Notes: generated by a model not told the origin, from the sequence alone. 64,000 nt of DNA from Simmondsia chinensis (GCA_018398585.1 JAGTTD010000010.1:30048638-30112637); one strand, 5' to 3'; shown: positions 1 to 12,183, counted from the first letter of the stretch. A program made the numbers and translations.

Positions 1-849
1 GTTAGATCTCTTAGGATGAACTAAAGTCAAAGCAATCTAGTGCGGCCATGCCGACGTGGAGTATATCGAGACCTAGTACGGATATTCAGGTAATGGTGTA
101 CACTTGACTAAGATCTACATTAGCCTCCCCGAGGAGCTGTGTTGTAGGGCCTCAGAGGCTGAGGAAAATGTGGTGTGTTAAATATATTTAGTAAAGAGTT
201 TACAAGAAAATATATTTATTGAGAAATGTTCTTGCCTTTCTTATCTCTCAATTCGACCTCGCCGACGGGGAGTTTTGGATGGTTCGGTTGAGTCTCCATG
301 GCATACATGTAGGTGTTAGAATGTGAATTCCAAACTTTGAATGTTTTCTAAAAGTAAGAAAAGTAATCATCTGCCTTTTATGACTTGTTTTGTAGTTTTT
401 TGTTTTCAGAATGACTGTTAGATTTTACATTGTGATTAATACTGGTATGTCTTACTTGTTTATTCTGTTTTATTCACTGTGATATAATATGTTTTAGTAC
501 AAATGGAGCACTAGGAAATACTTAGAATGAAACGACGTTAGGAATGTTAAAACTGGACTAATGAGTTAGTTGGGTGCAAGATTCGGACATTAGATGTCGC
601 AAGTTTTCGAGTATTAGATACTTGAAAATTCAACTATAGTAAAGATGATCAGATACTTAAGAGAAGTGTTTGGTTAGAGAACTGGTAGCATAAGAATAAT
701 TTATGAGAAAGTTGATTGTCACTAGATTGTGTTAAGAAAGTTCAGCTCAAGAGCGTGTCATATGATGATGGCTTATTTAATTGAACTGGAGTTCTTAATG
801 CAAATATTCACAGCCAATCTCAAAAGAATATGATCTTCACTTGCCTATC

Positions 850-990
850 AAGGTCTTTCAAATGGTTTGTGCTGGATACAAGGAGTAATAGATATGGCTC
901 ATTGTCTGAACTGATGAAAGTACAATTAGAGAGAAAAGGTGTCATGAGAACTGAGGGAAGAGTCCACTTAGTTTAAGCATCTAATCGGGA
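850..990 (+). pseudogene. Copia protease remnant
   Basis: A short frame reads WFVLDTRSNRYGS and continues for about 25 residues. It resembles the Copia aspartic-protease start, where W-x-LDTG-x-x-x-H is usual. The catalytic D-T is kept, but the glycine after it is R and the later His is lost. The region is bounded by stops and frameshifts. The assignment rests on this motif and on its position upstream of the RT remnant. Confidence 0.45.
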
Positions 991-2429
991 ATTACGAACC
1001 TCGAGAGGGTAAAATAAAACACGAGTCAAAATAGTTTTGTCTCTTTTATAAAAGCATTGGACTTTAAAAAGGAATTACCAAGGTACTTAGATACTATTGC
1101 TGCCAAGTCAAAAAGCCAGCATAGCATGATGTTTGATATCTTATCTCCTCTAGTTGTGACAAGTAGGTAGTTCACTAGTGTCCTGGTGAATAGGTTTTAA
1201 GTAAGGGCATCAACCGATAGTAGTTTAAGTCAAGGAATATAGTTTTGTACTTGATTAACTATTTTGATGTACTTTAGAAATTTGATTTCTATTCACTATT
1301 TTTGAAATGGTCTTTCATTTATTTTTTTGAAAAATAGATTGATAGTTATAAAAATAAAACATTTATTTAAATAGGTATATTAGTGGATAATTGACTATTT
1401 TTAATCAAAACTACATTAACGGTGACTTATTAGTCTAATACATGCTATGCTTTATAACCATATAAAAGAAGAATTTTCAGAAACCATATAGCTTTTAAGT
1501 GGTACCTAATATTAGGTCACATTGATCTAAAATGATTCAAAACTGGTTTGATATGCCTTACGTGATTATTCAGTATTAAATGGATAACCGGTATGTGAAT
1601 CATGTTATAATTAATGGTAACTGAAAGACCTTTAAGAGTAAAGATAGTAGAACCACTAAGTTGTTAGAACTTGTTCATAAAATGTTTATGGACTATAAAA
1701 GTTCAAGCGAGCAGAAGCAATGAGTATTTTATAAAATATTTATGAATGACTACTAAATTAATAGATGTAAGGATATACTTGTAAGAAATAAGTCTTAAAT
1801 CCTTTGAAAAGTTCAAAGAATTAAAAAATTAAGTTAGAATCAGTTAGATAATTATATCAAGTCACTTTGATTTGATCAAAGTAGTGGTGTCAGGGGAATT
1901 CTTATTTTTCCTTATTACAAAGAGTTGTAGAAAGGTTCAATAATGTGTTATTGAATATGGTAAGATTCATGTGATGAGTCACATTTACATATCAAAAGAT
2001 TTGTCACGTAAGAAGTTTTAGAAAGTTTTCTAAAAGCGCAAGAATTAGCTTATGTTGAATGGATTGACGGTATGAGATAGTGTGTCTTAACAATATAATA
2101 CAACTTATAGTATAGATGATGTATTAGATATATATTCAACCAGGTTATTGTCACATTAAGTACATGAGAGTTTTGGTATAGTGGGAGGATGGTCAACTTC
2201 ACCTGATTGATTCATGTCTTCAATCTTAATGGATAAGCATGATAGTGAATATGATCACGTATATTATGAAGAAAATCTTAGGTATAAAGATGCAAACCGA
2301 TGGGTCTGGGAAATAAAAGTTAAGTTAAACTAATTGTATTTTAACTATGTTTTGGAACTATTACAGGCGTCGAAAAGCAGTAAGTCCATTAGATTGGATC
2401 TGAATGGATCTATAAGAACAAAGAATTGA

Positions 2430-2627
2430 GTGGACGAGAAGCTCGAGACCTTCAAGGCTAGATTGATGGCAGTAGGTTATACAATATATGAAACAATCAT
2501 CTTTGATGAGACCTTTTGGCAAGATGTTATGCTTAAGTCCAAAAAGATTCTCTTATCCATTGTGTCTCATTGTGATGAGGTATGGGAAGTGGAAATCAAG
2601 ATAACATCCGCTGAATGTTCATCTTGA
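2430..2627 (+). pseudogene. Copia reverse transcriptase, N-terminal remnant
   Basis: A 65-codon open stretch reads TFKARLMAVGYTIYETI and continues with DETFWQDVMLKSKKILLSI. This is the conserved start of the Copia RVT_2 domain (KARLVAKG, then DYEETFSPV, then the ILLSIAA region). Several family positions are changed, including KG to VG and SP to WQ. The frame stops where the catalytic palm should begin. It is a fossil of element H. Confidence 0.75.
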
Positions 2628-2843
2628 TAAGCTTATGTATATGATACAACCAGACTAGATTGTTAACAAGAGTTAGGAGCATATAGTATGCAAATTGTGA
2701 AAGTCTATTTATAGACTTAACTAAACATCTTGTTCATTGAATAGTAGATTCAATAATGTTTAATCAAGTCTTAGGGACTTGAGTCAATAGTTAGTGAACC
2801 ATCAATGTACGAGTGAACATAACAAGGAGTAGAGACTTTCTAA

Positions 2844-3000
2844 ATGTTGTATATAGATGACATTCTACTCATTAAGAATGGTGTTATTAAGGTTTAATTA
2901 TCTAATAAATTAAAAGCGAAAGACCTAAATGAGGCAACAATGTTATGAGTATCAAACTTTAGCGAGATTCAAAGAAAATATGTTGGATTTATCGTGGGTC
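2844..3000 (+). pseudogene. Copia reverse transcriptase active-site remnant
   Basis: Positions 2847-2880 encode LYIDDILLIKN, the Copia equivalent of the YVDD catalytic box, with both aspartates present. The following frame resembles the thumb region but contains a TAA and further stops. It lies downstream of the RT start at 2430 and in the same orientation, which supports one decayed pol gene. Confidence 0.7.
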
Positions 3001-4500
3001 GTTTGTTGTAAAAGGGAGTTTAGATGTTTGACATCAAAATTCTTTTTACATTTTCTAGTGGGATTCATAAGATGGTGAAGAGTGAAGCAGCGTTATACTA
3101 CTTATTTCACTATAGAAGTCAGGTACTTGGTAGCTATGGAGTTGTTAAGTAGACTAGTTGACTCAGAAAATTCCTTATAGATAAAAGCATATGAGCAAAG
3201 GAATGAGACATTGACAGATAAATGTTGGTTCAAATTTATAGTTAAATTGTTGACACACCCCTAGGGGATAATAATGCAATGCAGGGCTATTTGGATGTAA
3301 GGATAAGTGGGAGACTGTTGGGATAGGTGTCCTAGAAAAACCTAATTAGTTAGTTTTATATACTAAATAAAGGAAATTATTTTATTTATTTATTGCCTGA
3401 TTATGCTTTAGGAGTCAAACATGCGTGTGATTATTTTTCTAAAACGTTCCATGAGATGAACGTTGTCCAAGATGACATATCAGATTTGGTTTAAGTGGTC
3501 CATAAGATTGAACCATAGAAAGGCTTAGATTAAACTAGTGAAATGTTGTCAAAGTATGTTCATAGTCGGTGATAAATTTTCGCAGCTTGTCTGATAAGAC
3601 TATAATATGATAATTTTGATGACTTGTTTTGGTCATGTAGATAGGGATCCAAGAGTATTACGTTGGTATTTTTAATAAGATTGGAACACTAAGTAGAACC
3701 ACCCGAATTACTTGTTTGTTTAACTACTATTAAAAATAATTAATTATGTAAGACGATAACTCTAAATCCAGGAAATAGTCTATATGGAATGTTAATTGCT
3801 TTGATGCACAAAAATGATGAAGTTATTGAGTATAACTAGGATCTTACTTTCGTTAGGCAATTGCATGAAGTGTGGTAGGAACGGAGATTTTATCAGGAAT
3901 CTATAATGTAAGATATCCCTTTAGTTGATTCAAAATATACGAACAGTTTCTAAAATCTTTGGCCAAAGTATTCCATATGCTTAACACTTGGAATTAATAC
4001 ATAAATTGTTTCTGTATTAAGAACTGATCAAAAAGGGTGAGTTGGTAACTACAACGATAGATGTGAGAAAAATAATGATAGTAGTTAAAGTTGTTTTCAC
4101 TCATGGATATCTAATAGAGGGGTTAATTGCCGCAACAAAAGTTATTTGGGGAATTCTTAAGTGAATATATTTAATTCTAGAGTGTAGTAAAACTTATTTA
4201 GTGGAATTAAGTTTTACTAAATGGCAATCAATTGTTATCATGAGTTGATAATCATATTTGACCCATTTGGAGCTAGAGTTAGATTGTCCCTAATGTCCCT
4301 TTGTAAGCCTTAACTTAAAGTATCGTTAGAAAATATTTAAATTAAATTCATAGAATGAATTATTTATTCATAAGATGAATAAATTAATTTTGCTTAACAT
4401 AATTCATGAGATGAATTCTTTATTCATAAGATGATTAAATTTATTTTACCAAATGAAATTCATGAGAAGAATTTTATACATGTGGGAATTTAAAAATAAA

Positions 4501-4730
4501 AAAAAGCAGCGCACGTGTATAGCAATCGCTATCCATGTCTTTGCGACATAGCCAATCACGGTGCGACACATGTTGTGCGGTGATCAGCAGTGACGTTATC
4601 CGTGTGTCGTGTTACTGGCCACTAGCATGCAACACGTGTTGCATGCCGGGGCCACCCATTCAGTAATATGCGTGTGGTGCTGTTGGCGAATAATGTTTTG
4701 ACACGTGGCATGCACTTTTTTATATAAGCG
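4501..4730 (+). promoter_or_regulatory. LTR promoter: three CACGTG boxes and a TATA box
   Basis: CACGTG cores occur near 4512, 4633 and 4702. The last reads ACACGTGG and sits about 20 bp upstream of a TATATAAG box at 4721-4728. CACGTG is the plant G-box/ABRE core bound by bZIP and bHLH factors. Spacing to the TATA box fits a U3 promoter. Activity is inferred only; the element itself is dead. Confidence 0.5.
4625..4646. repeat. 22-bp perfect palindrome centred on CACGTG
   Basis: The half-site GCATGCAACAC is followed directly by its exact reverse complement. The symmetry stops at both sides. The centre is the middle CACGTG box of the LTR promoter cluster. Confidence 0.9.
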
Positions 4731-5233
4731 CGGTATTATGCCGTGGTTTTTAACATTATGTTTTTAAGTTTTGGAACCCACTTTTCTCCCACGACGAAAA
4801 CCCTGAAATTGTATTAGGTGTTTTCTAAATTAATATTTAACATTATTTTTTTGAAAAACTATTTTTCGGAAAAGATTAAAAGGATGAATTTTGTTCAATT
4901 TTTTTCCTACTTAAATATCTTTGGAGCCTACACCTTCAGTGCTAAAAGAGGTCATTACGAGGAAGATCTTAGGGTGTCAAAAAATCTTCTACCAATTTCA
5001 GATCTTCAAATCAGAGTTTTGATTTGCGCTTCATATTTGTTTAAATTAAGCATTTGATATTTAATTTACTTTCCTTTATTTCGTTTATTCTGCATACCAT
5101 ATTTAATCTTGGTTTATAAGACGTTTTTATTTGTCATATTATGGGCGTATTAGAGTAAGATCTAGGTTTAATTAAATAGTTTAATTAGATCAGGGTATTA
5201 GATTTTAAATTGAGAATTTCAAGTTGCTTTTAT

Positions 5234-6225
5234 GCTAGGCACGCCCTTGCCTTTTAGGGAAAAAATTTTGAAATACGCTTCCAACATACGTAGCTTCCAC
5301 GATCAAGTACCTTTTTATCGGCGGTTTTTTGAAAGGTGCTGGATTGCCAGGTTTCAAAGGGAGGTATCACTAATGCCAGTTTGTATCTACCACCACCGAT
5401 TCCTAGTCAACCATAGCAAACATTAGTAAGGACCTTCTGCTTGGATTACCAAAAACACAGAGGGGAGATGATTCGGTCTTCATGGTTGTTAATCGTTTCT
5501 CTAAGATGGCGCATTTCCTAGGATGCAAGAAAGCTGCTAATGCCATGTATGTGGCACAGTTGTATTTTCGGGAAGTCTATGGACTTCTTGGATTATCGGC
5601 CAGCATTGTCTCGGATAGAGGTCTACGCTTTGTGAACCACTTCTGGAAGACTTTGCAGAGGATGCAAAACACCTCTCTCACCTTTAGCACTGTTCATCAC
5701 CCATGGATGGACGATCAGGCGAAAGTGACAAATAGGTCGTTGGTAAACCTTCTTCGGTGTCGCTTTTCCGAAAACATCAAAGGATGGGTTCAGAAGCTGT
5801 ATCAGGCTGAGTTCGTTTCTAACAGTGTGGTAAGTCAGAGTATGAGGTTTCCACCAGCCCAGATTGTCTACGGCTTTGTCCCTTGTTCACCAATAAACCT
5901 AGCACCAATGCCTGTTCTTATCTATCCACATGGAAAGGCTTAAGACTTCATCTCAATCCTTGAAGAGATACATGAGCAGACTTGAGCATGATTGCTTGAG
6001 GCAAGCACCAAGTACAGGATGACGAGTGACAAGCGACGTTGAGCAGTGCAACTGGAAGTTGGCAATCAAGTATGGGTGAATTTGACAAGAGAGCGGTTTC
6101 CACCATGGGAGTACAACAAATTGACTGCACGGCAGATTGGATCATTGCATGTCATTAAGAAAGTCAATGATAATGGATAACGTCTACAACTGCCAAGTGG
6201 AATGAGGACTTCCAACGTCAATATT
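5234..6225 (+). pseudogene. Ty3/Gypsy integrase fragment
   Basis: This fragment covers the Gypsy integrase in order. The zinc-binding end lies near 5310-5400 (FFERC, then CQVSKG). The catalytic core lies at about 5405-5940, with GLPKTQRG, VVNRFSKMAHF and IVSDRGLRF. The C-terminal region follows to about 6225 (GNQVWVNLTRERFPPWEYN). The usual HPQTDGQ box is degenerate (HPWMDDQ). There are stops at 5405 and after 5941 and at least two frameshifts. No RT, gag or LTR accompanies it, so it is a lone pol fragment next to the Copia LTR. Confidence 0.85.
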
Positions 6226-6810
6226 ACTACTACATAATAGGGCTATGGCAATGGTTCAAAACTGTTAATATAGACTGAAAACTGTTGTTTTAGGTCTCCG
6301 GCAACGGTTTTTGAACCATTTAATATGCCGCCATTGTTGTAGCCTATGACGACAGTTTTTAGGACAACGACAACAGAATACGAACCGTTACAGTATAGCT
6401 ATCAATAGCAACGGTTTTTGACTTCCATATGACAACGGTTACATTTATTTAAGGCAACGGGTTTTTTTTTTTTTTTTTAATTGAAATGCCTATAGCAATG
6501 GTTTTTTATGAAATAACATCAGTTTATAGGTACCTATTGTAGCAGTTTTTCTATAATAGCAACAATTGTTATGGTTAGTTGTATTCATTGCAACAGTTTT
6601 CTCATAGACTATAGTGGTTTTGGATATCTTTTACAATAGTTTTTTCCCCTATGGCAACGGTTTTTAACTACTAAACACAATAGTTTGAGAAATCTATTAC
6701 AATAATTTTTTTCCCTATAGCAACGGTTTCTCAGCAAATAAGCTAACGATTTGGGAAACCTATTGCAATAGTTTATTACCTATAAGAACCATTTGATATA
6801 CATTTATAAT
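6226..6810. repeat. CACTA subterminal repeat array
   Basis: A short motif close to GGCAACGGTTTTT (variants GCAATGGTTTT, GCAACAGTTTT, ACAATAGTTTT) recurs more than a dozen times over about 580 bp. Most copies have the same orientation and they are spaced by roughly 20-50 bp. In CACTA elements such arrays are binding sites for TnpA. The array includes a T17-18 run near 6460-6478. Confidence 0.75.
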
Positions 6811-7044
6811 CTTGCATTGCAATAAAATTCATGGTATAGTACATCTGTTTCAAACGGCGAATATGGCAAGCTTGATTTTCCAAATAAGAAATATCCTACT
6901 TCATTCATTGACAATCCATCAAGTCCAACATAAAGCCAATTAGTTCAACACGACAACCTAGCAAAGCAAAAAATAGCCCAACACACTCCATTGTTACTTA
7001 CAAAAGTACTAACGACCTAATTTTTGAGGTTAACTACACAATAG
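6811..7044. other. No gene seen (CACTA 3' non-coding)
   Basis: AT-rich sequence between the subterminal array and the last recognisable coding stretch of the TnpA-like gene. No motif was recognised. Confidence 0.5.
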
Positions 7045-7092
7045 TCAGAAAACATCATCGTCATCATCACCTTCAACATCATCATCATCTAC
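7045..7092 (-). CDS. Possible last exon of TnpA-like gene, acidic tail
   Basis: On the minus strand a CAG acceptor is followed by 15 codons rich in aspartate (VDDDDVEGDDDDDVF) and a TGA stop. At DNA level it looks like an ATC microsatellite. The splice acceptor, the open frame and the acidic content suit the C-terminus of a CACTA TnpA-like protein. Its link to the upstream exons is inferred, not shown. Confidence 0.4.
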   Translation of the reverse strand, partial: VDDDDVEGDDDDDVF

Positions 7093-8700
7093 CTGCCATG
7101 AAAAAACATAAATCATAAGCACAAAGTTAAGAGCAACATTTAGTAAATGACACATTCTGTCTTTGCATTGACAACAAGATAATATTTACCAATAAAGTCC
7201 AACACAAAACCCAATTTAAAAAACACTATTATCCACCAAGGCAAATCATAACATCATACAAAATTCAATTTTCATCAGAAAATGTATACACCACATAAAA
7301 TATGGGGGCCCCAAGTGTTTACTACCAAACCCACAACACTTTGTCACCTCAACCGCCAATGCAATTGCTATCACTGACAATTCATTGACCAAAAACTGCT
7401 ATTACCAACCATAACTCCCCACCCTTCACATTAATGCCCAAAAATGCCATGAGACCTTCAACGCATGCAATAAAGAGGAAACCAAACGCAAAAGGCAGTT
7501 CAAAATATAACAAATGTTTACAAAGTTAACTCCCCTCCCCTTCCCTCACATCAAAGCGTTTACTAACAAATGTTTTAGAGGGTCCCCAATCTGAGAGGAA
7601 AAGAGGCAAATAGGCATACAAGCATGAAGCATAAAGTATTAAAGCATAAAAGCATAAGAGCATAAGAGCAAAAGCAGTAAGAACAAGGGTAAGAATAGCG
7701 GCCTAAAAGAAGCATAAAGTAAGCAAGAAGCAGCAATAGGCAATGGGCGGTACGACAGCAAATGTTTTGCGTAAGGCACAATGAAAAAAAAAAAGAAAAA
7801 AGAAACCACAATTAATGGCATAACCAGAATAGCCTCATACCTCCATTTACTTGTCCTTTACCTAGTGGGGGCAAGCATGGATTACTCAAAATTACGATGG
7901 GAAGAATATATGCAAACAACTATTGCTCAATAATATGCTATAGAAGAGTATGCTTTCAGAATTTGTGGCATAGGCCCCCTCTTTCCTTGACTTCAATGAC
8001 CAATTATCTGGTCTTTTCTACACACTCCCCCAAAATACAAGCTTTAAGTTCTCCTGTAAATGTATTATCTCATTTTCAACCTCACTCAATTCTCATGGTT
8101 GATTGTTAGAATTCTACAGTAACTCTCACTGGTACGAAGGACAAAGAACTCAAGGACACAATCAAGCAGTCAACTGGTCTATTTATTGCATACATATTGG
8201 ATTACTGTCAGGAATTGATGGCATTTTTCTTTTTCAGAAAAAAGTGGAATGTTCTAAGCAGATGCATTAGTAAGTAGTATTCATCTTTGGTATCACCTTA
8301 CCATGCTAGAATGGATACGTAGCGTGGCATACATAAGTCAAATGTTAAATGCTACAGAAATTAATTCAGTAATAGTAACCAATAAATAAGAACATACTTA
8401 AATATTACAATTCCCTTGTTATCTGAAATAGAGTTAATATGATAATCATGAGCATCAGCGTATACCCTTCGACATCTAGCAACAAATTTATTCTCGTGGC
8501 TTGTAACCACAGGTAAATGCAGAGTTACTATATCATAAAAAAATCAGAAAATCTCAAGCCTCATGACCCTAAGAGGGGGAGAAGCAGAAACATATAGTGA
8601 AGAAGTACACTTGATTTTGTCGAGGACTCCTGGCACCAGATGAAGAAGCACCATTTTCATAAGGAGCACTACCAGCATCACCAAGTGACTCAACTAATCT

Positions 8701-8928
8701 TTATAGCACTTCAGGTCCAAGATTACTTAAGCCTGGGACAATGGCTCCAAGCTTTGATGTAAGTTCCTTCAAAACTTCTTTTGTAACATCAGATTTGAGT
8801 TCTGCTTTCATAGCATCCATAACGTTAGATGGAACTTGTATGTCATCCATTTTAGCTTTTCCTTTCACATCCTTCAGACAAACACCCCTCCCATAAAGAC
8901 GCAATAGACTAGGATGTTCATCAGGCAT
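8701..8928 (-). CDS. TnpA-like gene, 3' coding segment (copy 1)
   Basis: An open segment begins PDEHPSLLRLYGRGVCL and continues with GKAKMDDIQVPSNVMDAM, then a lysine- and glutamate-rich stretch. Its place downstream of the Transposase_24-like exon on the same strand suggests a 3' exon of the CACTA TnpA-like protein. The ATG is internal and exon borders are not established. The equivalent segment in copy 2 (about 11063-11300) has a 4-nt deletion near 11177 that shifts the frame. Confidence 0.5.
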   Translation of the reverse strand: MPDEHPSLLRLYGRGVCLKDVKGKAKMDDIQVPSNVMDAMKAELKSDVTKEVLKELTSKLGAIVPGLSNLGPEVL

Positions 8929-9495
8929 AACCTCAGCGAAGGCATCCCTATTATTGGCGTTTGCACCATCCTCCGCATTAATCTTGTCTTGTTATGACTG
9001 AACCTACATAAGTGTACAAATCAATGAACAGTCAAACAAAGTAAGATATTAGTCGTTAACTTATTAATAAATCAACTTACAATTTTAGTGACCGTGCTCC
9101 CTCCATTGTCTTTACATACTTTACCGGGTCTTCATTTGCGCATCAAGACGAACATTTCTGCTCGTGAAGGAGGTTGCTTATCTGGATCAACTTGTTGCTA
9201 CAAGTAACAACAAAGAAGTGTAAATAAAATCTTAGTCTTTTGCAATTCTAAGAGTGGCCAAAGAGGGATATAACACTTAGAGAGCTCTTTTACCAATCCA
9301 TAACTCATACGTGCGAAGCTTTTTCTCCCAGCTATGTGCCTATATTTCTAACTAAGCTAATTACTGTTGTTGATTGCAGCCACATTCTATAAAACACATA
9401 TGGGAAAGCATGACATAAATGCAATTACAATAAATATAGAGTGAAAATATATGCTTTAAATCTATTTTAAACTCCTAGGCTGCCTGGGTATTCCA

Positions 9496-9687
9496 TCACT
9501 TAAAGAGAGCTCTCATTTGATAATCAGGGACAACTCCTCTATTGAGGTTAGCCCACCAGGTTGTATCGTCCTCATACTTGTCAAAATGATCTTGCTTCAG
9601 GTCATGTTTGTAAGACCTCCATGCAGAATTCACTAAGTGTAACACCCACTTGCGACCCTGTGGTGGAATCGCATACTTTTTCTGCAA
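9496..9687 (-). CDS. TnpA-like exon with plant transposase (Ptta/En/Spm, Transposase_24) motif
   Basis: The frame reads KYAIPPQGRKWVLHLVNSAW, then KHDLKQDHFDKY, then VVPDYQMRALF. This matches the pattern of the plant Ptta/En/Spm transposase family: ...WV...W+.+K..L+..+FDKY...PE.QW..LV. It is one exon of the second gene of the CACTA element; a pyrimidine-rich acceptor lies just right of 9687. In copy 2 the same exon (about 11870-12056) has TGG changed to TAG at the TTWW site, so this copy is better preserved. Confidence 0.65.
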   Translation of the reverse strand: MQKKYAIPPQGRKWVLHLVNSAWRSYKHDLKQDHFDKYEDDTTWWANLNRGVVPDYQMRALFK

Positions 9688-9762
9688 AATTAATTTGGTG
9701 AGTAAGGACGAGTATTAGTAAATTAAGACAGTAAACAATTAAAAATTGTACCTTTACATAGT

Positions 9763-12131
9763 CCAAAAACTGGTATTACCAACCCTAAGTCCCCTCCCTT
9801 CACATTAATGCCCAAGAATACCATGAGACCTTTAACGCATGCAATAAAAAGGAAACCAAACGCAAAAGGTAGTTCAAAAAGTAACAAATGTATACAAAGT
9901 TGACTCCCCTCCCCTCCCCTCACATCAAAGCGTTGACTAACAAATGTTTTAGAGGGTCCCCAACCTGAGAGAAAAAGAGGCAAATAGGCATACAAGCATG
10001 AAGCATAAAGTATTGAAGAATAAAAGCATAAGAGCATAGAGCAAAAGCAATAAGAAAAAGAGCAAGAATAGCGACCTAAAAGAAGCATAAAGCAAGCAAG
10101 AAGTAGCAATAGGCGGTGGACGGTACGACAGCAAACGTTTTGCGTAAGGCACAATGAAAAAAAAAAGAAACTACAATTAATAGCATGACCAGAATAGCCT
10201 CTTATCTCCATTTACTTGTCCTTTACATGGTGGGGGCAAGCATGGATTACTCAAAATTACGATGGTAAGCATATATGCAAACAACTATTGCTCAATAATA
10301 TGCCATAGAAGAGTATGCTTTAGAATTTATGGCATAGACACGCTCTTTCCTTAACTTCAATGACCAATTATTTGGTCTTTTCTACACACTCACCAAAAAA
10401 TACAAGCTTTAAGTTCTCCTGTAAATGTATTATCTCATTTTCAACCCCACTCAGTGCTCATGGTTCATCCTTAGAATTCTACTGTAACTCTCACTGGTAC
10501 GAAGGACAAAGAACTCAAGGATACTATCAAGCAGTCAACTGTTTTATTTAATACACAGATATTGGATTACTATTAGGAATTGTTGGCGTTTTTATTTTTC
10601 AGAAAAAGTGGAATGTTCTGGGCAAATGCATTAGTAAGTAGTATTCATCTTTGGTATCACCTCACCATGCTAGAATGGATACGCAGCATGGCATACATAA
10701 GTCAAATGTTAAATGCCACAGAAATTAATTCAGTAACAGTAACCAATAAATAAGAACATACTTAAATATTACAATTTACCTATTATCTGAAATAGAGTTA
10801 ATATGATAATAATGAGCATGAGCGTATACTCTTCGACATCTAGCAACAAATTTATTCTCGTGGCTTGTAACCACAGGTAAACGCAGAGTTACTGTATCAT
10901 AAAAAAATATCACAAAATCTCAAGCCACATGACCTTAAGAGGGGGAGAAGCAGAAACATAAAGTGAAGAAGAACACTTGATTTTGTCGAGGACTTCTTGC
11001 ACCAGATGAAGAAGCACCATTTTGATAAGGAGCACTACCACAATCGCCAGGTGGCTCAACTAATCTTTATAGCGCTTCAAGTCCAAGATTACTTAAGCCT
11101 GGGATAATGGCTCCAAACTATGATATAAGTTCCTTCAAAACTTCTTTTGTAACATCAAATTTGAGTTCTACTTTCATTCCATAACGTTAGATGGAACTTG
11201 TATGTCACCCATTTTTGCTTTTCCTTTCACATTTTTCAGACAAACACCCCTTCTATAAAGACGCAGTCGACCAGGATGTTCATCAGGCATAACCTCAGCG
11301 AACGAATCCCTATTCTTGGCATTTGCACCATCCTCAGCATTAATCTTGTCTTGTTGTGATTGAACTTCACCCTACATAAGTGTACCAATCAATGAAGAGT
11401 CAAACAAAGTAAGATATCAGTCGTTAACTTATTAATAAATCAACTTACAATTTTAGTAACCGTGCTCCCTCCATCGTCTTTGTATACTTTACCGCGTCTT
11501 CTTTTGTGCTTCAGGACAAACATTTCTGCTCGTGAAGGAGGTTGCTTATCTGGATCAACTTGTTGCTACAAGTAACACCAAAGAAGTGTAAATAAAATTT
11601 TGGTCTTTTTGTAATTCTAAGAGTTGCCAAAGAGGGATATAACACTTAGAGAGCTCTTTTATCAATCCATAACTTATATGTGAGAAGCTTTTTCTCCCAG
11701 TCGTGTGCTTATATTTCTGACTAAGCTAATTACAGCTCTTGATTGTAGCCACATTCTATAAAACACATATGAGAAAGCATGTCATAAATACAATTACAAT
11801 AAGTATATAGTGAAAATATATTCTTTTAATCTATTATAAATACCTGGCCTGCCTGGGTATTGCATCGCCTAAAGAGAGCTCTCATTTGATAATCAGGGAC
11901 AACTCCTCTATTACGGTTAGCCCACTAGGTTGTATCGTCCTCATACTTGTCAAAATGATCTTGCTTCAGGTCGTGTTTGTATGACCTCCGTGCAGAATTC
12001 ACTGAGTGTAACAACCACTTGCGACCCTGTGGTTGAATCTCATACTTTTTCTGCAAAATTAATATGGTGAGTCAAGACAAGTATTAGTAAATTAAGATAG
12101 TAAACAATTAAAAGTTAGACCTTTACATAGT
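9763..12131. repeat. Tandem duplication copy 2 (about 2369 bp), decayed coding
   Basis: Second direct copy of 7389-9762. It adjoins the 5' exons of the TnpA-like gene, so transcription from the right would meet it first. It carries a nonsense change in the Transposase_24 exon and a 4-nt deletion in the later exon. Both copies contain the AT-rich intron-like stretch and the GGGGTCCCC-like segment near 7590 and 9955. Confidence 0.9.
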
Positions 12132-12183
12132 CCAATATAGGTTGCTTGGTTACTTTACTCCAATGGGTATGATTCAACGGGCA

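Larger units (their letters stand above)
1..3315 (+). mobile_element. Ty1/Copia element H, decayed internal region
   Basis: The internal part of a plus-strand Copia retrotransposon whose 5' end lies before the window. Copia order is recognisable in fragments: a protease remnant near 850-990, reverse-transcriptase pieces at 2430-2627 and 2844-3000, then RNase H-like remains up to the 3' LTR at 3316. Every frame is full of stops and indels, so no protein can be made. I recognise nothing specific in 1-850, 1000-2400 (expected gag and integrase territory) or 2630-2840. Clade is not assignable. Confidence 0.7.
3316..5220 (+). repeat. 3' LTR of Copia element H
   Basis: The repeat begins TGTTGGGATAGGTGTCC just after the RNase H remnant, as expected for a plant Copia LTR. 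It runs about 1.9 kb until Gypsy integrase sequence starts at 5234. The right end is not sharp, so 5220 is an estimate. The U3 part carries a promoter-like cluster at 4501-4730. The partner 5' LTR is outside the window, so LTR divergence cannot be measured. Confidence 0.6.
7389..9762. repeat. Tandem duplication copy 1 (2374 bp)
   Basis: This segment is repeated directly at 9763-12131. In a 93-base sample (8341 onward versus about 10715) I count about 6 differences. The junction near 9763 joins sequence found at the right end (CATAGTCCA) to sequence found at the left start (CCAAAAACTG), with a shared CCA. Copy 1 keeps the better coding frames (8701-8928 and 9496-9687). Confidence 0.9.

Noticed and set aside
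7055..7090. ATC microsatellite
   Set aside because: Better explained as an acidic coding tail with a splice acceptor and stop, although not proven.
9723..10211. 162-codon minus ORF, Cys- and Leu-rich, and its counterpart at 7575-7811
   Set aside because: A frame through duplicated intron-like DNA of the CACTA TnpA gene; no similarity seen and it is interrupted in one copy.
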